Shown here piece after piece: positions 42,223 through 53,174 of a stretch of 64,000 nt of DNA. This DNA comes from Bactericera cockerelli. Its lineage: Eukaryota > Arthropoda > Insecta > Hemiptera > Triozidae. Where the stretch lies: the NCBI GenBank assembly GCA_024516035.1, contig CM044967.1, forward strand, positions 4,830,859 to 4,894,858, given 5' to 3'. Under the pieces are notes generated by a model that saw only the letters and a list, made by a program, of their open reading frames with translations, ran no database searches and was not told the origin of the DNA. Within the stretch, counting starts at the first letter, position 1, and the number at the start of each line of letters is the position of its first letter. Position numbers and translations under genes: made by a program.

Positions 42223-42313
42223 GGATCCACTGTGCAGCATACTGCAGCAATACCTCAGCATCCACTATGCTGCATATCTTGCTGATCTAGTTTGTCCACT
42301 TCTCAGCATTCTG
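42223..42313 (-). CDS. Possible minus-strand exon (weak)
   Basis: Acceptor cttttcccgaacag and donor CCTGCAG|gtaagt frame this stretch, but all three frames across it contain a stop. Only from an inner AG (about 42290) is ISKICSIVDAEVLLQY and AAQWILQ open. The ctgcaggtaagt motif occurs twice (42184 and 42218). The plus strand is also open here. Not convincing. Confidence 0.18.
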
Positions 42314-42442
42314 TTCGGGAAAAGAGAAAAAAGATCAGATTCTTATGGGAACTAGAAAACGTTTTTAACAAAAATATCCTCTTTGATAATTCCTGCTTCT
42401 AATTTTTCTTTCCCATTCCTAAACTTATTTAAAGTCAGCTTT

Positions 42443-42570
42443 AGGGCGAAATTAATATACAACATCGAAAACTTAAGTCATTGCTAAGCGTCGGTTTTCC
42501 CTATCTTACACAGTATGCAATCTGTGACTTAGCGCCACAGAGGTATTACAAAAACGTCTATTAATTTTTT
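42443..42570. mobile_element. Short MITE, GGGCGAAATTAATAGAC family
   Basis: ttagggcgaaattaatatac to aaaaacgtctattaatttt. Confidence 0.78.
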
Positions 42571-42612
42571 TTTTTTTTTTCACGTGTTTTTGGACTAAAT
42601 ACCGTAGTATAT

Positions 42613-44529
42613 TTATATAATATTATACACTTCTTTCAAACAATCATCCTTGGGTAGTGTGCCAAGTACAGATGCTACATTCCCTCTAATTATAGCAATG
42701 CCCAATCTCTGAGTTAAGAAATATCCTGCTCTGTGATCCCTCGTCTCCTGCACCAGAGCTTTAGAAACAGATTTTAATAATCCTAAAGCATCTGGTCCAA
42801 AAGAGCCGTAGGTTTCGACAGCGAAAGGTACAAATTCATATTGCTGAGCTATTTCTATGTATTTCCTTTTTTTCCTTATCTCAGCTTGTTTGGCAGCTTC
42901 ACCTGGTCCTTCTAGGGAAAATCCAATGTTAGACATTGCCAAGGTGTCAACACAAGTTACGTCCCAGACGAGGGGTTTTCCATTTTTCCATGGAATCATG
43001 GTCATTCCGTCTGGTCTCTTACCATCTTGTCTGAAAAGACCTGATGGTTCGAGAACAGCTGGAATGTGACATGATCCCAATGCTCTTTTCAAGGTGTTAT
43101 TTAAATCCCCGTGTCGACTGTACCGTCCTCTGCTTTTAGAACAACTTAACCCATGGTGACCTTTTTCATCTACTTCTGAACCACAGGGGCACACATGGGA
43201 TACACAAATATCTGAACCTAATCTTAGTCCAATAGCAACTCTCAAGGTTATATCATCTAAAAAACATCCAACATTTGCACTGGGTAAAGCTTGTAACCAA
43301 GCGCCTGACTCTTTGGTAGAGAGGGACATTAATCTAGCTTTGTCTTTTAGGGTAGCTTCTGATATAAATGAAGCATGCTTATTCGTAATCAAGGGCTTAA
43401 CCCATTCACTTTGCTGATTTGTTAAAGGCAAGGGTGTAATTGTATCAATAAGATGAATGAATCTTTCCAAAGCTGGTTTCTTGGTCATTTCCAAACTAAA
43501 TGATGGACAAATTTGGGAAACTAGCACTGCAACGGAGTTAATAGAAGCTATGAAAGCGGGTAATGCTATTTCCTCCGTTCGTCCAATTCCCAAACCGCCA
43601 AGATTTACAGGGAATGTAGCTTGTCTCCAGGCATTAAAATCTAATTTGACATTTAAGAGTGATTCTAAGGCTTTATGTATCATCTCATCAAACTTAATTA
43701 AATTTAAAGATCCATACTCATAAGCTTTGCAAGTTCTTAATAAGTAAACAAGTTTTGGAAGATTAAAACAATTCTTTAAGATAAAAAAAGCGTGGTGAGC
43801 ATGTAAAAGATTCAACCGATTTACAAGGATATCGATTTTTACAATTTTCTTGTCAATTGAGCAAGGTATACCCTGAGGTAAAAGAGGAGAACCTAATAGG
43901 GTCAATTCGTTTTCTTTTGGAAAAGAGATATCGGGAAATTTTTCAAGAATGGTGTCTTTGATGGATTCTGTTAGAGTTGAATTCTTTATAAAAATTTCAC
44001 ATTTTTTCAAATTTAGCTCTAAGCCCAAAGTAGATCCGATATTTATAACAGTATCCAGGTCATCGAGTATAGTATTTACTGGACCTCCTAAGGTACCATC
44101 ATCTAAATACCATAGATTCAAGGGAGATTTTAATGAAGTGATTAATTGTTGGATCGTTATACAGAACAACAAGGGACCCAAAGGATCACCTTGTTGTACA
44201 CCTCTGTCTGATATAATGCAAGTACCTTGATAGTTCAGAGAAGATGAATTTCGGTACATCTGACTAATAAAAGAAAAATATTCAGGAAAAAATTTCCCCA
44301 CCTGCAGTAGTAGTTCATCCCGATATATCTCATTGAACGCATTTCTAAAATCTAATTTCAATAATACTTCAGCCTCTTCAGTTCCCTTGTCCAAAAATTC
44401 TCTGGTTGCATGTACTACGACTTCTGCACCATTTGGTGTTCCAAAACCCAACTGCCTAGGACGTAACGTGTTTCCCATGAATTTCGCCCTTAGATTCACG
44501 AAGCCCAGTCTTCCGATTAATTCTATCAA
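42613..44529 (-). CDS. R2-like LINE ORF: RT and restriction-like endonuclease, N-terminus missing
   Basis: 638 codons, open to the natural stop. The first Met is only the first in frame; the zinc finger and early RT blocks are lost. Visible: LRPRQLGFGTPNGAEVVVHA, motif A LKLDFRNAFNE (D60), motif B QQGDPLGPLLFCI, catalytic YLDD at 141-144 followed by GTLGGP, then the knuckle CPCGSEV...HHGLSC, nuclease core GKRPDG (D507) and VWDVTCVDT (D523), and the C-terminal FVPFAVETYGSFG ... AGYFLTQRLGIAI ... VLGTLPKDD. Being uninterrupted over 1.9 kb suggests a young insertion. It serves as the reference showing what the 10.4 kb element lost by frameshift. The 5' truncation is typical of target-primed reverse transcription. 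Confidence 0.87.
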   Translation of the reverse strand: MIELIGRLGFVNLRAKFMGNTLRPRQLGFGTPNGAEVVVHATREFLDKGTEEAEVLLKLDFRNAFNEIYRDELLLQVGKFFPEYFSFISQMYRNSSSLNYQGTCIISDRGVQQGDPLGPLLFCITIQQLITSLKSPLNLWYLDDGTLGGPVNTILDDLDTVINIGSTLGLELNLKKCEIFIKNSTLTESIKDTILEKFPDISFPKENELTLLGSPLLPQGIPCSIDKKIVKIDILVNRLNLLHAHHAFFILKNCFNLPKLVYLLRTCKAYEYGSLNLIKFDEMIHKALESLLNVKLDFNAWRQATFPVNLGGLGIGRTEEIALPAFIASINSVAVLVSQICPSFSLEMTKKPALERFIHLIDTITPLPLTNQQSEWVKPLITNKHASFISEATLKDKARLMSLSTKESGAWLQALPSANVGCFLDDITLRVAIGLRLGSDICVSHVCPCGSEVDEKGHHGLSCSKSRGRYSRHGDLNNTLKRALGSCHIPAVLEPSGLFRQDGKRPDGMTMIPWKNGKPLVWDVTCVDTLAMSNIGFSLEGPGEAAKQAEIRKKRKYIEIAQQYEFVPFAVETYGSFGPDALGLLKSVSKALVQETRDHRAGYFLTQRLGIAIIRGNVASVLGTLPKDDCLKEVYNII

Positions 44530-44560
44530 GTTTGGGCAACTAATAGTCTTTTAACTATGT
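42613..44560 (-). mobile_element. Second R2-like LINE, 5'-truncated
   Basis: Minus-strand element of the same group as 10122-13330. It begins in the RT domain (truncated near 44560) and keeps the whole C-terminus. Confidence 0.82.
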
Positions 44561-44597
44561 CCACAAAATTTCCTGTTTTATTTGAAACGAATTATGA

Positions 44598-44690
44598 ATA
44601 GAATAGAATATACCTTGTTTATACTGCCGAGGTAAGACTGAAAAGTCCCTTTACTCCAGCTATTAATTATGTCATATTAATAGAATTTTC
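44598..44690 (-). repeat. Dispersed tail repeat (gactgctggagtaagg family)
   Basis: cttgtttatactgccgaggt, aagactgaaaagtcccttta. Confidence 0.6.
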
Positions 44691-45129
44691 TTTTTAATAG
44701 GATACTAATTACGTCTAAGATCTAATTGATCTCGTCACTACTCAACTTCCTACGTTGAACAGGCAGAAGCGCTGTGCAATGCACCGGTGATTGTCACCGG
44801 GTTTATTGATCAGCTAGGTTGGCGGAAATAGAGTCACGCCAGTCACTGGAGCAAATATCTGTCTGCTCGCCAAGGTATTGGTTTTCCCTGGAAAAATTTC
44901 ACTCCCTGTTTGTGCAATATCCTCTCGGATCAATAGGATGACGGATTCTGATATGTTTGTGATTGGATTTTTTTATATAAACATTGTCGCTGTATTTATT
45001 TACAATATAATATTACATTGGATGTGTTTCCAACCGTTTAATTTGGTTCGCATAGTGCATAGGATTAGTCGAGTGTTTGACGTGATTGTACAGTTGGACT
45101 TACTTTCGTTTCAATTAATTCATTCACAC

Positions 45130-45425
45130 CCACCTCAGTAGCTTGATCGATAAGGGGACGGACTCGTAACCTGGAGGTCGGTGGTTCAAGTCCCGGTTTC
45201 AGCGTAGATTTAGTAAAGCGAGTTTGAGTATTTGCAATAATACGAAAACGATTAACACAATTATGATGAATTTTTTTTTATTATCATATTTGTGTTAATC
45301 AGTTTCGTGATATCCCAACTACTCAAACTCGCTTTACTAAATCTACGCTGAAACCAGGACTTGAACCACCGACCTCAAGGTTACAAGTCCGCCGCCTTAT
45401 CCATAGAGCTACCGAGGTCGGTGTA
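45130..45425. repeat. Two SINE-C copies, tail to tail
   Basis: Plus copy 45130-45268 and minus copy 45282-45425 form a near-palindrome of about 140-bp arms with a 13-base spacer. Confidence 0.85.
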
Positions 45426-45717
45426 CTATAATATATATGTACACTTGTACATAATAATGTTTATAATGCTGTACTTATAGCATTGGTACAGCATAAACAT
45501 GGAGTACAAGTACATAATATTATGTACTTGAATATAGCATAGACCCATTCAAAGTTCCAGTCACTGTAGAACTAATCTGAAGCAGCAGTAGCATAGACAT
45601 CGTACGTAAGAATTAAAGAAAGTTGGTAGCACTCAGATCCAGATGAATATTTTGCTATGTATAATGTAAACAAACCTAGAATGAAGTGAATGTTGGCTTG
45701 TAGAGGTCTTTAATCTT

Positions 45718-45922
45718 TATTATAATAATAACACTCTTTAGTGGAAGGTAACCACCAGGCGAGGTTAATGCTGAAAGCATTTTCTACCACCTAACCCTTA
45801 GAGTCTTATTATTATGTGGTCACAAACTCAAATTAATGCACAGGGTGGGATTCGAACCAACGGATCCCTTCGCTACCTGGATTATCAGACTAGCGAGTCA
45901 ACCACTTGACTACCAGTGCACG
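45718..45922 (-). repeat. SINE-B copy
   Basis: Minus strand; aacactctttagtggaaggt to aaccacttgactaccagtgc. Confidence 0.85.
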
Positions 45923-46163
45923 GTTTTTTTTTCGGATTTTTTTTCTCCTTTTTACTTTCCTTATTACAAAGAAAAAAATTAAATAATTATAATAATACAA
46001 ATATTTGAAGGTCAACAACCACAAAAATTATTAGTATTGACACCCAAAATCATTTTTTTTTTTGCTTTCTTTTTTTATTTATTTTTATGGCAGGATTCTC
46101 ACAGGAGTGAGCTCTTTCACCCAACCATTCTTTGAGAAACAGGACTGGTATTACTATACTTAC

Positions 46164-46292
46164 TAACACTTTTGCTGACATAGAGTATCTTTATGAAAGG
46201 GTTTCTTAAGCTGAACAGATGAATGGCGCTAGGTTTGTTCATAATGATGTTGTATGGTTTCCTTCCGACTGCCAGCTGTAATACGATGTCAC
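46164..46292 (-). CDS. Minus-strand exon of an unknown gene
   Basis: 129 bases (two carried-in bases, 42 codons, one base out) between acceptor ctcttacaacag and a near-consensus donor GTTA|gtaagt. It encodes DIVLQLAVGRKPYNIIMNK, PSAIHLFSLRNPF and IKILYVSKSV. Composition and hydrophobic pattern look like a folded cytosolic protein, and the other frames have stops. I do not recognise the family. If the donor were not used, the frame would run to a stop at 46117 inside a LINE tail repeat, which is less likely. Neighbouring exons of this gene were not found, so its introns must be long and filled with SINEs. Confidence 0.6.
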
Positions 46293-46377
46293 CTGTTGTA
46301 AGAGAAAATATTAGTTAAATACATAATATTCATTATTCAAGAAGAGAGTTAATATTATATTTTTGTATAAAATAAAT

Positions 46378-46585
46378 CATAATAATGCTTTTTATTGGAA
46401 GGTAACCAACCACCAGGCGAGGTTAATGCTTAAAGCATTTTCCACCTGACCCTTAGAGTCTTATTATGTGGTCACAAACTCAAATTAATCAGGAAAAATT
46501 CATGCACTGGGTGGGATTCGAACCAAAGGATCCCTACGCTACCTGGATTACCAGACTAGCGGCTTAACCACTTGACTACCAATGA
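46378..46585 (-). repeat. SINE-B copy
   Basis: Minus strand; tttttattggaaggtaacca to taaccacttgactaccaat. Confidence 0.85.
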
Positions 46586-46589
46586 ATAA

Positions 46590-47180
46590 AACATAGTTGT
46601 GTGATTTTTTTTAGGAACAAAATAGAGTTTTTTTAATGGTAATGGCCGCATCTACTGTCGTGCCTTCGTTCATCATAGTCAAAATAACAGCAAAACTAGA
46701 AGAAGAAAAAATCCTTTGGCCATAAGAAAGTTCAAGCACCATTATCTACATGGTTTCAATTAGGAACTGGTTCTGAATTCAAGCTGACTGTCGTAAGATG
46801 AGCTCTAAATTCTCCAGTAATCTGTAGAGATTCTAGGAAATTCCATTAACAGGTTTAATCTTCTTCTTATCTTTATTTATTATAAGAATTATCTTGTTTT
46901 TTTTTCCATCACATGTAGAATTTCATGTGTTGTTTGTTAAAACCCATTATTTGTCAAATATGTACATGACATTGTCACTTTGTGTGAACTGCTGAAAAAA
47001 AGACTACATCGTTCTACAACAACGTCTGAAACTTTGAACTTTTTTATATATAAATTATATATCAGATGTGAGACCTATGACCAAACCCAAACACTAATGT
47101 GAAACCTATGTACAGAATTGAGTAAAAAAGAGTCATTGCAAACGGTTCAGGAATTTTCAAAAAATAGAAAACAGCAAGTC
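46590..47180. other. Gene-free stretch
   Basis: No feature recognised. A degraded SINE-B follows at 47185-47335. Confidence 0.45.
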
Positions 47181-47404
47181 TAGGCAACCAATTAGGCGAG
47201 GTTAATGTTTAAAACGTTTTCTACGACCTAACCTTCACCGTGCTGTTCATATACTAAACATATATGATTAGTTAATCACAAACTCAAATAAACGAAAAAA
47301 AACCTATGCATTAGGTGGCATCCAATCCGCGGATCCATCTTCTTCACTAATTAGTTTCGAGTTTTCTTTTGTGTACTATGTGTTTGCGTCTGTGTCTGTA
47401 CTAT

Positions 47405-47552
47405 GCAGGCGTCTAGCCGGGGGAGGGGGGGGAGAGAACCCCCCGACATTTCAAGAAACCCCTGAAAAACTGAAGTAGGTATGCAATCAGCAAAATAGAA
47501 CATCCAGCCCTTAAAATCCCCGCCCCTGCGAAGTTTTGATCTAGCTACGCCA

Positions 47553-47608
<56 letters not shown>

Positions 47609-47610
47609 TG
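47405..47610. repeat. Dispersed repeat plus (GT)n microsatellite
   Basis: 47405-47553 (ttcaagaaacccctgaaaaa, ttgatctagctacgccacta) matches 14230-14330 in part; (GT)n covers 47555-47607. Confidence 0.75.
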
Positions 47611-47647
47611 TGCAATGGCCTGGGTGCACCAACTTGTATAATTATTA

Positions 47648-47795
47648 CATACAAAGGAAATACGTATGTCCTCACGATGGTTGATCGCACATAGAAACAT
47701 GTGGTTCAGAACGAGCCAACTTTTCCACTCAACTTGGCTAGAGACCATCACTCCCCTCAGCTGAAGCCAAGCTGGTTACACCAACAACATCGTAT
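47648..47795 (-). repeat. Dispersed repeat K
   Basis: ggttgatcgcacatagaaac, gagaccatcactcccctcag, gccaagctggtt. Confidence 0.7.
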
Positions 47796-48174
47796 GTCCT
47801 CTGCAAGAATTCAGTCAAGTAAATCTCTGCCGGGACTCCTCGAGGTAAAAGTAAATACCTACTGATTATCATGCTTATGTACATGTACATGCATGGCTAT
47901 GTACTCATACTCATGCCTATGTATTCATACTCTCTGTAGGTACAGTATACCTCCTTGTATACGCGAAGTTCATACAGATAGATCTGTCGGTAAATAGATT
48001 TCAGTGGCGCAGTTCTACTAAAAGTAGGACCCCCCCCCCTCCTCCCATTGGTAGTGGAGTGGTCTGTGGTAATGACTAATGGCCACATTATGAAACAGGA
48101 TTAAAGTTAAGATAAGCCAGACAACCACGTCCTCAAATCGAGTTGCGGGATAGTATCCACTCAAAATTGTATTT

Positions 48175-48285
48175 CATGAAACCATGGAATATACATAAGA
48201 CCTTTTTGACTGCTGGAGTAAAGGGAATTTTCAGTCTTACCTCGGCAGTATAAACAAGGTATATTGTATTCTATTCTATTCTTAT
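48175..48285 (+). repeat. Dispersed tail repeat (gactgctggagtaaagg)
   Basis: tttgactgctggagtaaagg, cagtcttacctcggcagtat, aaacaaggtatattgtat. Confidence 0.6.
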
Positions 48286-48411
48286 CGTGTTTTATAATTT
48301 GGCCCTAAATGGCAACCAGGGGTTCCGGTGATTCCAAGTGAGTCACTAGAGTCTTGCTTTAATGGTACTAAAATTTCGGCACTAACTGACCTACTGTAGG
48401 CCACTAACCGA

Positions 48412-48475
48412 CTTGGAGCTTGATTGATAAGGCGTCGGACTTGTAATCTGGAGGTCGGTGGTTCGAGTCAGAATT
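48412..48475 (+). repeat. SINE-C head fragment
   Basis: accgacttggagcttgattg, ctggaggtcggtggttcgag. Confidence 0.7.
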
Positions 48476-48586
48476 GGTTCTCAGAACTTTATGCATCTAG
48501 GACAGCTGTTGTGGCTCCGTGTACACTGTACATCGTCATCTGGGATTAAAAGAAGAATAGATTAGGAATTAGATTACCCACAAGTC

Positions 48587-48672
48587 TGCACTGGTAGTCA
48601 AGTGGTTAACGCGCTGGTCTGGTAATCCAGGTAGCGTAGGGATCCGTTGGTTCGAATCTCACCCAGTGTATG
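48587..48672 (+). repeat. SINE-B head
   Basis: gcactggtagtcaagtggtt, ccaggtagcgtagggatccg, ttggttcgaatctcacccag; no body. Confidence 0.75.
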
Positions 48673-48699
48673 ATTTTGTCTATTACATAATTTCTCCCA

Positions 48700-48842
48700 G
48701 GGAAAACCGATGCTTAGTCATGACTGAGTTCTTGAGTCTGTTTCACCCTAAGGACTAATTGAATACACAAAATCGATAACTTAAATCATTGCTTAGCACC
48801 GCCACAGAGGTATTACAAAATCGTCTATCAATTCCGCCCTAA
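48700..48842. mobile_element. Short MITE, GGGCGAAATTAATAGAC family, rearranged
   Basis: ggaaaaccgatgcttagtca, cgccacagaggtattacaaa, tctatcaattccgcccta. Confidence 0.65.
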
Positions 48843-49487
48843 GAACCACAACAGTCCAACATTTTCTTTCTCAAGTACGAATTTGCTGGCAGAAGGCGGG
48901 GCACTTGGCAAAAGTAAAGACACTCCCAATTCTCTAGGTAGTTTGACCATCAGCAATCCTTCTGTTTGTTTATCAACACTAGCAGGATACTACCAACCTA
49001 TCGTTTTATTCGTTGAATGAACCAGGGGATGACCTCTGATAAGAATTTGTTTATTCAATTATTATAAGAAGCATTAACTAATAATAACTAGTTATATATT
49101 CAGATTGTTCGGTTAAGTACAGTGTACATTCAAATCCCACCAAAAAACTACCGTTCAAAAAAGGGCCAAGTTCCAGAACTCCTGTCCAAAAAGGTTTTGC
49201 CAATGAATGCAGTGATATCTTGTTGGCGGCCAAGTTATCTTGGTACTAAACTATTTCTTTTATTAAAACCTGTTTTCTGAGTTCCTCATTTTGTATGTTT
49301 TTAACTGCAAACTATCCTCTAACTTGGCCAGTTTTGATCCCATCAGTTGTATGGATTATTACGACGATATGTATACAAAATGGCAATAAAATCTTCACAA
49401 GGAACGAAACTGGTATCGAATAAAAGTTTTTCGTGTGTAGATACTTATGATACTCCAAAAAATCTCAATTTACTCAACTTGAAGATT
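48843..49487. other. Gene-free stretch
   Basis: Nothing recognised. Confidence 0.4.
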
Positions 49488-49606
49488 AGGTGCGAAATTC
49501 AAAGTAATTTATAATACCTCTGTGGCGCTAAGTCAAGGATTGCGTACTGTTTAAGATAGGGAAAACTGACGCTTGTTATAGAATTTGTCTATTAATTTCG
49601 ACCTAA
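49488..49606. mobile_element. Short MITE, GGGCGAAATTAATAGAC family
   Basis: taatacctctgtggcgctaa, gggaaaactgacgcttgtt, tttgtctattaatttcgacc. Confidence 0.75.
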
Positions 49607-49699
49607 AATGCGAATAATAAAAAACTACAAAAATGCGTTACGTAAATATTGAAGGGGCTTTTTACCGAACCAAATGTGACTCACCCACCAAGGTAGGGG

Positions 49700-49815
49700 A
49701 AGTGAGTGTGTGAGAAAGAGAGAGAGAGAAAGAGAGGGAGAGGGAGAGAGAGAGGGAGAGAGAGAAAGACAGAGAGAGAGGGAGAGGGAGGGAGAGAGAG
49801 AAAAAAGAGAGAGAG
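49700..49815 (+). repeat. (GA)n purine-rich microsatellite
   Basis: About 110 bp of gagagagaaagagaggg. ORFs on both strands here are artefacts. Confidence 0.95.
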
Positions 49816-50094
49816 TAAAAAAGCTTTTTTTACTCTTGCCAAGAATTGTACTTATAAGGCTAGACACCTAGGTGAAATAACTAAGTTCCATGTTATCTAT
49901 TGTGAACTAGTTTACTTGAATGTGTTTCATTTTGCATTTCAAGTTCAAAGTTGGCAAGCACAGCCGGTATCTGAGCCTTGAAAAAAATATATAGTTAACT
50001 AGAGTCTGTTGAAAAAAAAGACTGGTCGATAGAAACTTTTTTTGTACTGGGAGTATTATACTGTATTGGATTTCCTTTGTTGTCTTTATTATTA

Positions 50095-50398
50095 TCTGAC
50101 CTGGTTACAATTAACACTGGGACCTAATTAGATCTATTGTGACCAGTTGATTCTACTTTGATTTAACGTCCTGATTGAGGTATGTAGATAGTCAGGACGG
50201 AGGTTTTACCCTCCATTCGCTGGGAATCGTACCAGCTACCCACATTTACCTCACACAGCCTGGGTAGGGCCGGAAATACTAGCCTCTCGTGTTTGGAAGG
50301 AACAGAATTTTCTTCGAAAAGTCTGCCCCAACCAGGGATCGAATTCGGGATCTCTGGACTACGGGCAGTAGTCACAATCATTACGCCACGGAGGCTAT
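50095..50398 (-). repeat. SINE-E copy, tail type 2
   Basis: Minus strand: tail 2 (gacctggttacaattaacac, taattagatctattgtgacc), body cggaggttttaccctccatt, head complement attacgccacggaggct. Confidence 0.85.
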
Positions 50399-50440
50399 TT
50401 GTTGTCTTACTGACGAAAAAATCTTTTACGCAAAATAGAA

Positions 50441-50577
50441 TAATAATAATATCGCCTTATTTATACTGCCCGATTAAGACTACTAAAGTCCCATTATTCC
50501 AGCAGTAAGCCCAAGACACATTATTATGTGGTAAAAATCCCAAATGGGAGGATAACTTGTCATGTCCCGGTTGGGTT
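50441..50577 (-). repeat. SINE-A copy, head missing
   Basis: tatcgccttatttatactgc to taacttgtcatgtcccgg, followed by gttgggtggaagagattgcc of the LINE tail family. Confidence 0.8.
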
Positions 50578-50599
50578 GGGTGGAAGAGATTGCCCTCCA

Positions 50600-50735
50600 T
50601 CACCGCAGCCGAGTGGTGTAGCATAGGCATTCACGCATGTTGACTGGGGGGTTCGATTCTCAGCAGGACAGAATTTTTTATGCACTGTACTTGAATGAAC
50701 GAGGCACACTCAGAGAACGTGAGGGAATATGAGCC
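50600..50735 (+). repeat. SINE-D-like variant
   Basis: caccgcagccgagtggtgta, gggttcgattctcagcagg, gcactgtacttgaatgaac, gaacgtgagggaatatgagc. Confidence 0.65.
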
Positions 50736-50739
50736 CTTT

Positions 50740-52900
50740 CAAATTTAACGCTGGTGCATTATTTTGATATTTATTATTTATATTTCAATCTTAAAGTTGA
50801 GAAGAAAATTTAGTTATTTTACCATAGTAATCTACACACCAAAAACTATCAATCGATACCCCCCTTGATGGGTTTTCAAATTAAGTCACTTGTGGTTCGC
50901 AAAAAAGCCCCTTCAATTGTTACGCTAACACATTTTTGTATGTTTTTATAATTCGTATTTCAAACTTAAAGTTCAGAAATTGATGAAATTCCAAAATTAA
51001 GTAGTAAATTTAGAGATTGTTTTCGACTACCATAATAATATACACAGCTATTATTCTATACCTCATTTGATCGGTTATTGAATTAATCCAATTTTTGTTT
51101 CGTTAAAAACCCCTTCTTTTTTCACTTCAATTTTTACTTTCCTTATTTACTCCTACAAAGAATCAGTGGCGAACAAATAAAATAATTTATAATTGATTTA
51201 GAATAGTGATGGAGACTCTTAGTAACGCTACCCACAAAACTTTAATATTAAAATCTTCATCTAGAATATGATGCGAGGAAATACGTCAATGCATTATTTT
51301 GGAAATTGAAGGGGTTTTTTAACGTAATAAAACTGGCTTAATTTAGAAACCCATCAAGGGGCATATTGAATAAGAGTATTTGGTGTGTTGATCATTATGA
51401 TAGTACGTACGTTTTTTTTTTTTTCTTGGCTTGTTTTCTTGATACATGAAAATAATCTCTAAAGTTACAACTAAACTTGAAGATTGAAATAGGAATGGAT
51501 ACAAAATGCGTCACCGTGAAAATTGAAGGGGTTTTTAGTTACAACTAAACTTGAAGATTGAAATAGGAATCAGCATGACAATTGAAGGGGTTTTTAACGA
51601 AACAAAATTGGAATAATTTAGTAACCGATCATGTACTGTGTAGATTATTTTGATACTCGAAAACGATCTATTATTAAATTTACTACTCAACTTGAAGAAA
51701 GAATTTATAAGAATAATAGATACCTACAAAAAAGTTACAGAGTAAATCCCTTAATTTGGAATTCCATCAACTTCTGAAATTGAAGTTTGAAATACAACTT
51801 AAACATACGAAAATGTGTTAGCGTAACTACTGAAGGGACTTTTTTGCGAACCAAAAGTGATTTAATTTGAAAACCCATGAGTGGGGGGTATCGATTGAAA
51901 GGTTTTGGTGGGTAGATTACAATAAAATATCTAAATTGACTTCTTAACTTTAAGACTGAATACGAATAATAAATATCACAGAAATGCACTAGCGTTAAAT
52001 TTGAAGGGGCTTTTAAGCGAACCGAATGTGGCTTTTTTTTAAACCCATCAAGTGAGGTATCGCACTGAAGTTTTTTTGATCTGTACTGTGTATATTACTA
52101 TGATAAAGATATCTAAATTTACTTTTCTACTTTAAGATTGAAACACAAACAATGCATATAAAAAATTGCAAGCGTTAAAATTGAAGGGGCTTTTTAGCGG
52201 AACCGAATATGACTTCTTTTTGAAACCCATCAAGTGAGGTATCGCACTGAAGTTTTTATTACCTACTATAATAAAGAACCTACATTTACTTGAAGATTTG
52301 AAGTTTTTGATAACCACAACTTGAAGATTCAAATACGAATAGATTCCTACTGATATGTCACAGTGTTAAAATTGAAGGGGCTTTTTAGCGGAACATTCAG
52401 TGCGGTATCACACTGAAGTTTTTGGTGGGAAACCGCTTTAAGTATGACACATAGACACATGTGTCTCTCATTTCACAAGTGGAGTATCACATTGATGTTT
52501 TTGGTGTCCACATGAGTGCCGTCTTCCGTGGCTCAGTGGTTAAGAGAATTAGTTACTGACCCGGAGGTTGCGGGATCGAATCCCGGCCGGAGCAGAAATT
52601 TCTAAATAAGTGTTTCCGTTTCCGGAATAGCATGGATGTAAAGCTAAAGTTCCCTGAAGTAATGCAAAGGCGGTTTCGGGGCATAATTACCTACCTTATT
52701 TTTAAGAAAAAATAAAAGATAAAAAAAGATAAGTGGGAAACCGGTTTGAAGATTCAAATACAAATAATAGATTCCTAAAGATATGTGGCAATGTGACACT
52801 TGTGACAGTGTTAAAATTGAAGGGGCTTTTTAGCGGAACATTCAGTGCGGTATCACACTAAAGTTTTTGGTGGGAAACCGGTACAATATGACACATGAGT
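50740..52900. repeat. Mirror-image array of ttgaaggggcttttt units
   Basis: From 51290 to 52870 units read attgaagggg-cttttta-gcg, then aacccatcaagtgaggtatc, gcactgaagttttt, actttaagattgaaatac. From 50740 to 51130 the same units are inverted: 50890-51000 is the complement of about 51745-51865. Unit length is about 150-250 bp and uneven. Confidence 0.75.
52527..52705 (+). repeat. SINE-G copy inside the array
   Basis: cttccgtggctcagtggtta, cccggaggttgcgggatcga, atcccggccgg; tail gtaatgcaaaggcggtttcg, gggcataa. Confidence 0.85.
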
Positions 52901-53174
52901 CCCTCATTTCACGCCACTGTCCTCACCACAAACCGTAGTCCGTACTCATCCTCAATTATCCTCATATTCCTCATCACACTGTACCCATGTCAGCCTACAG
53001 ATACATACGGTGAGGTCCGCGCTCCTAGGCCCCATATCCACGTCACTGCAGTGTGGCTTCAACTACATGGGTTTATGTGAGTCCAAGGCTACGCCGACCT
53101 TGCTGCGAAGATACCTGTGAGAAGATACAGAAGTCAATCACAGTGTTGGTTTCATACCGAATCGGTATGCAGTT

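Noticed and set aside
49625..49981. Ser/Leu and Arg/Glu-rich ORFs
   Set aside because: Artefacts of the GA-rich microsatellite.
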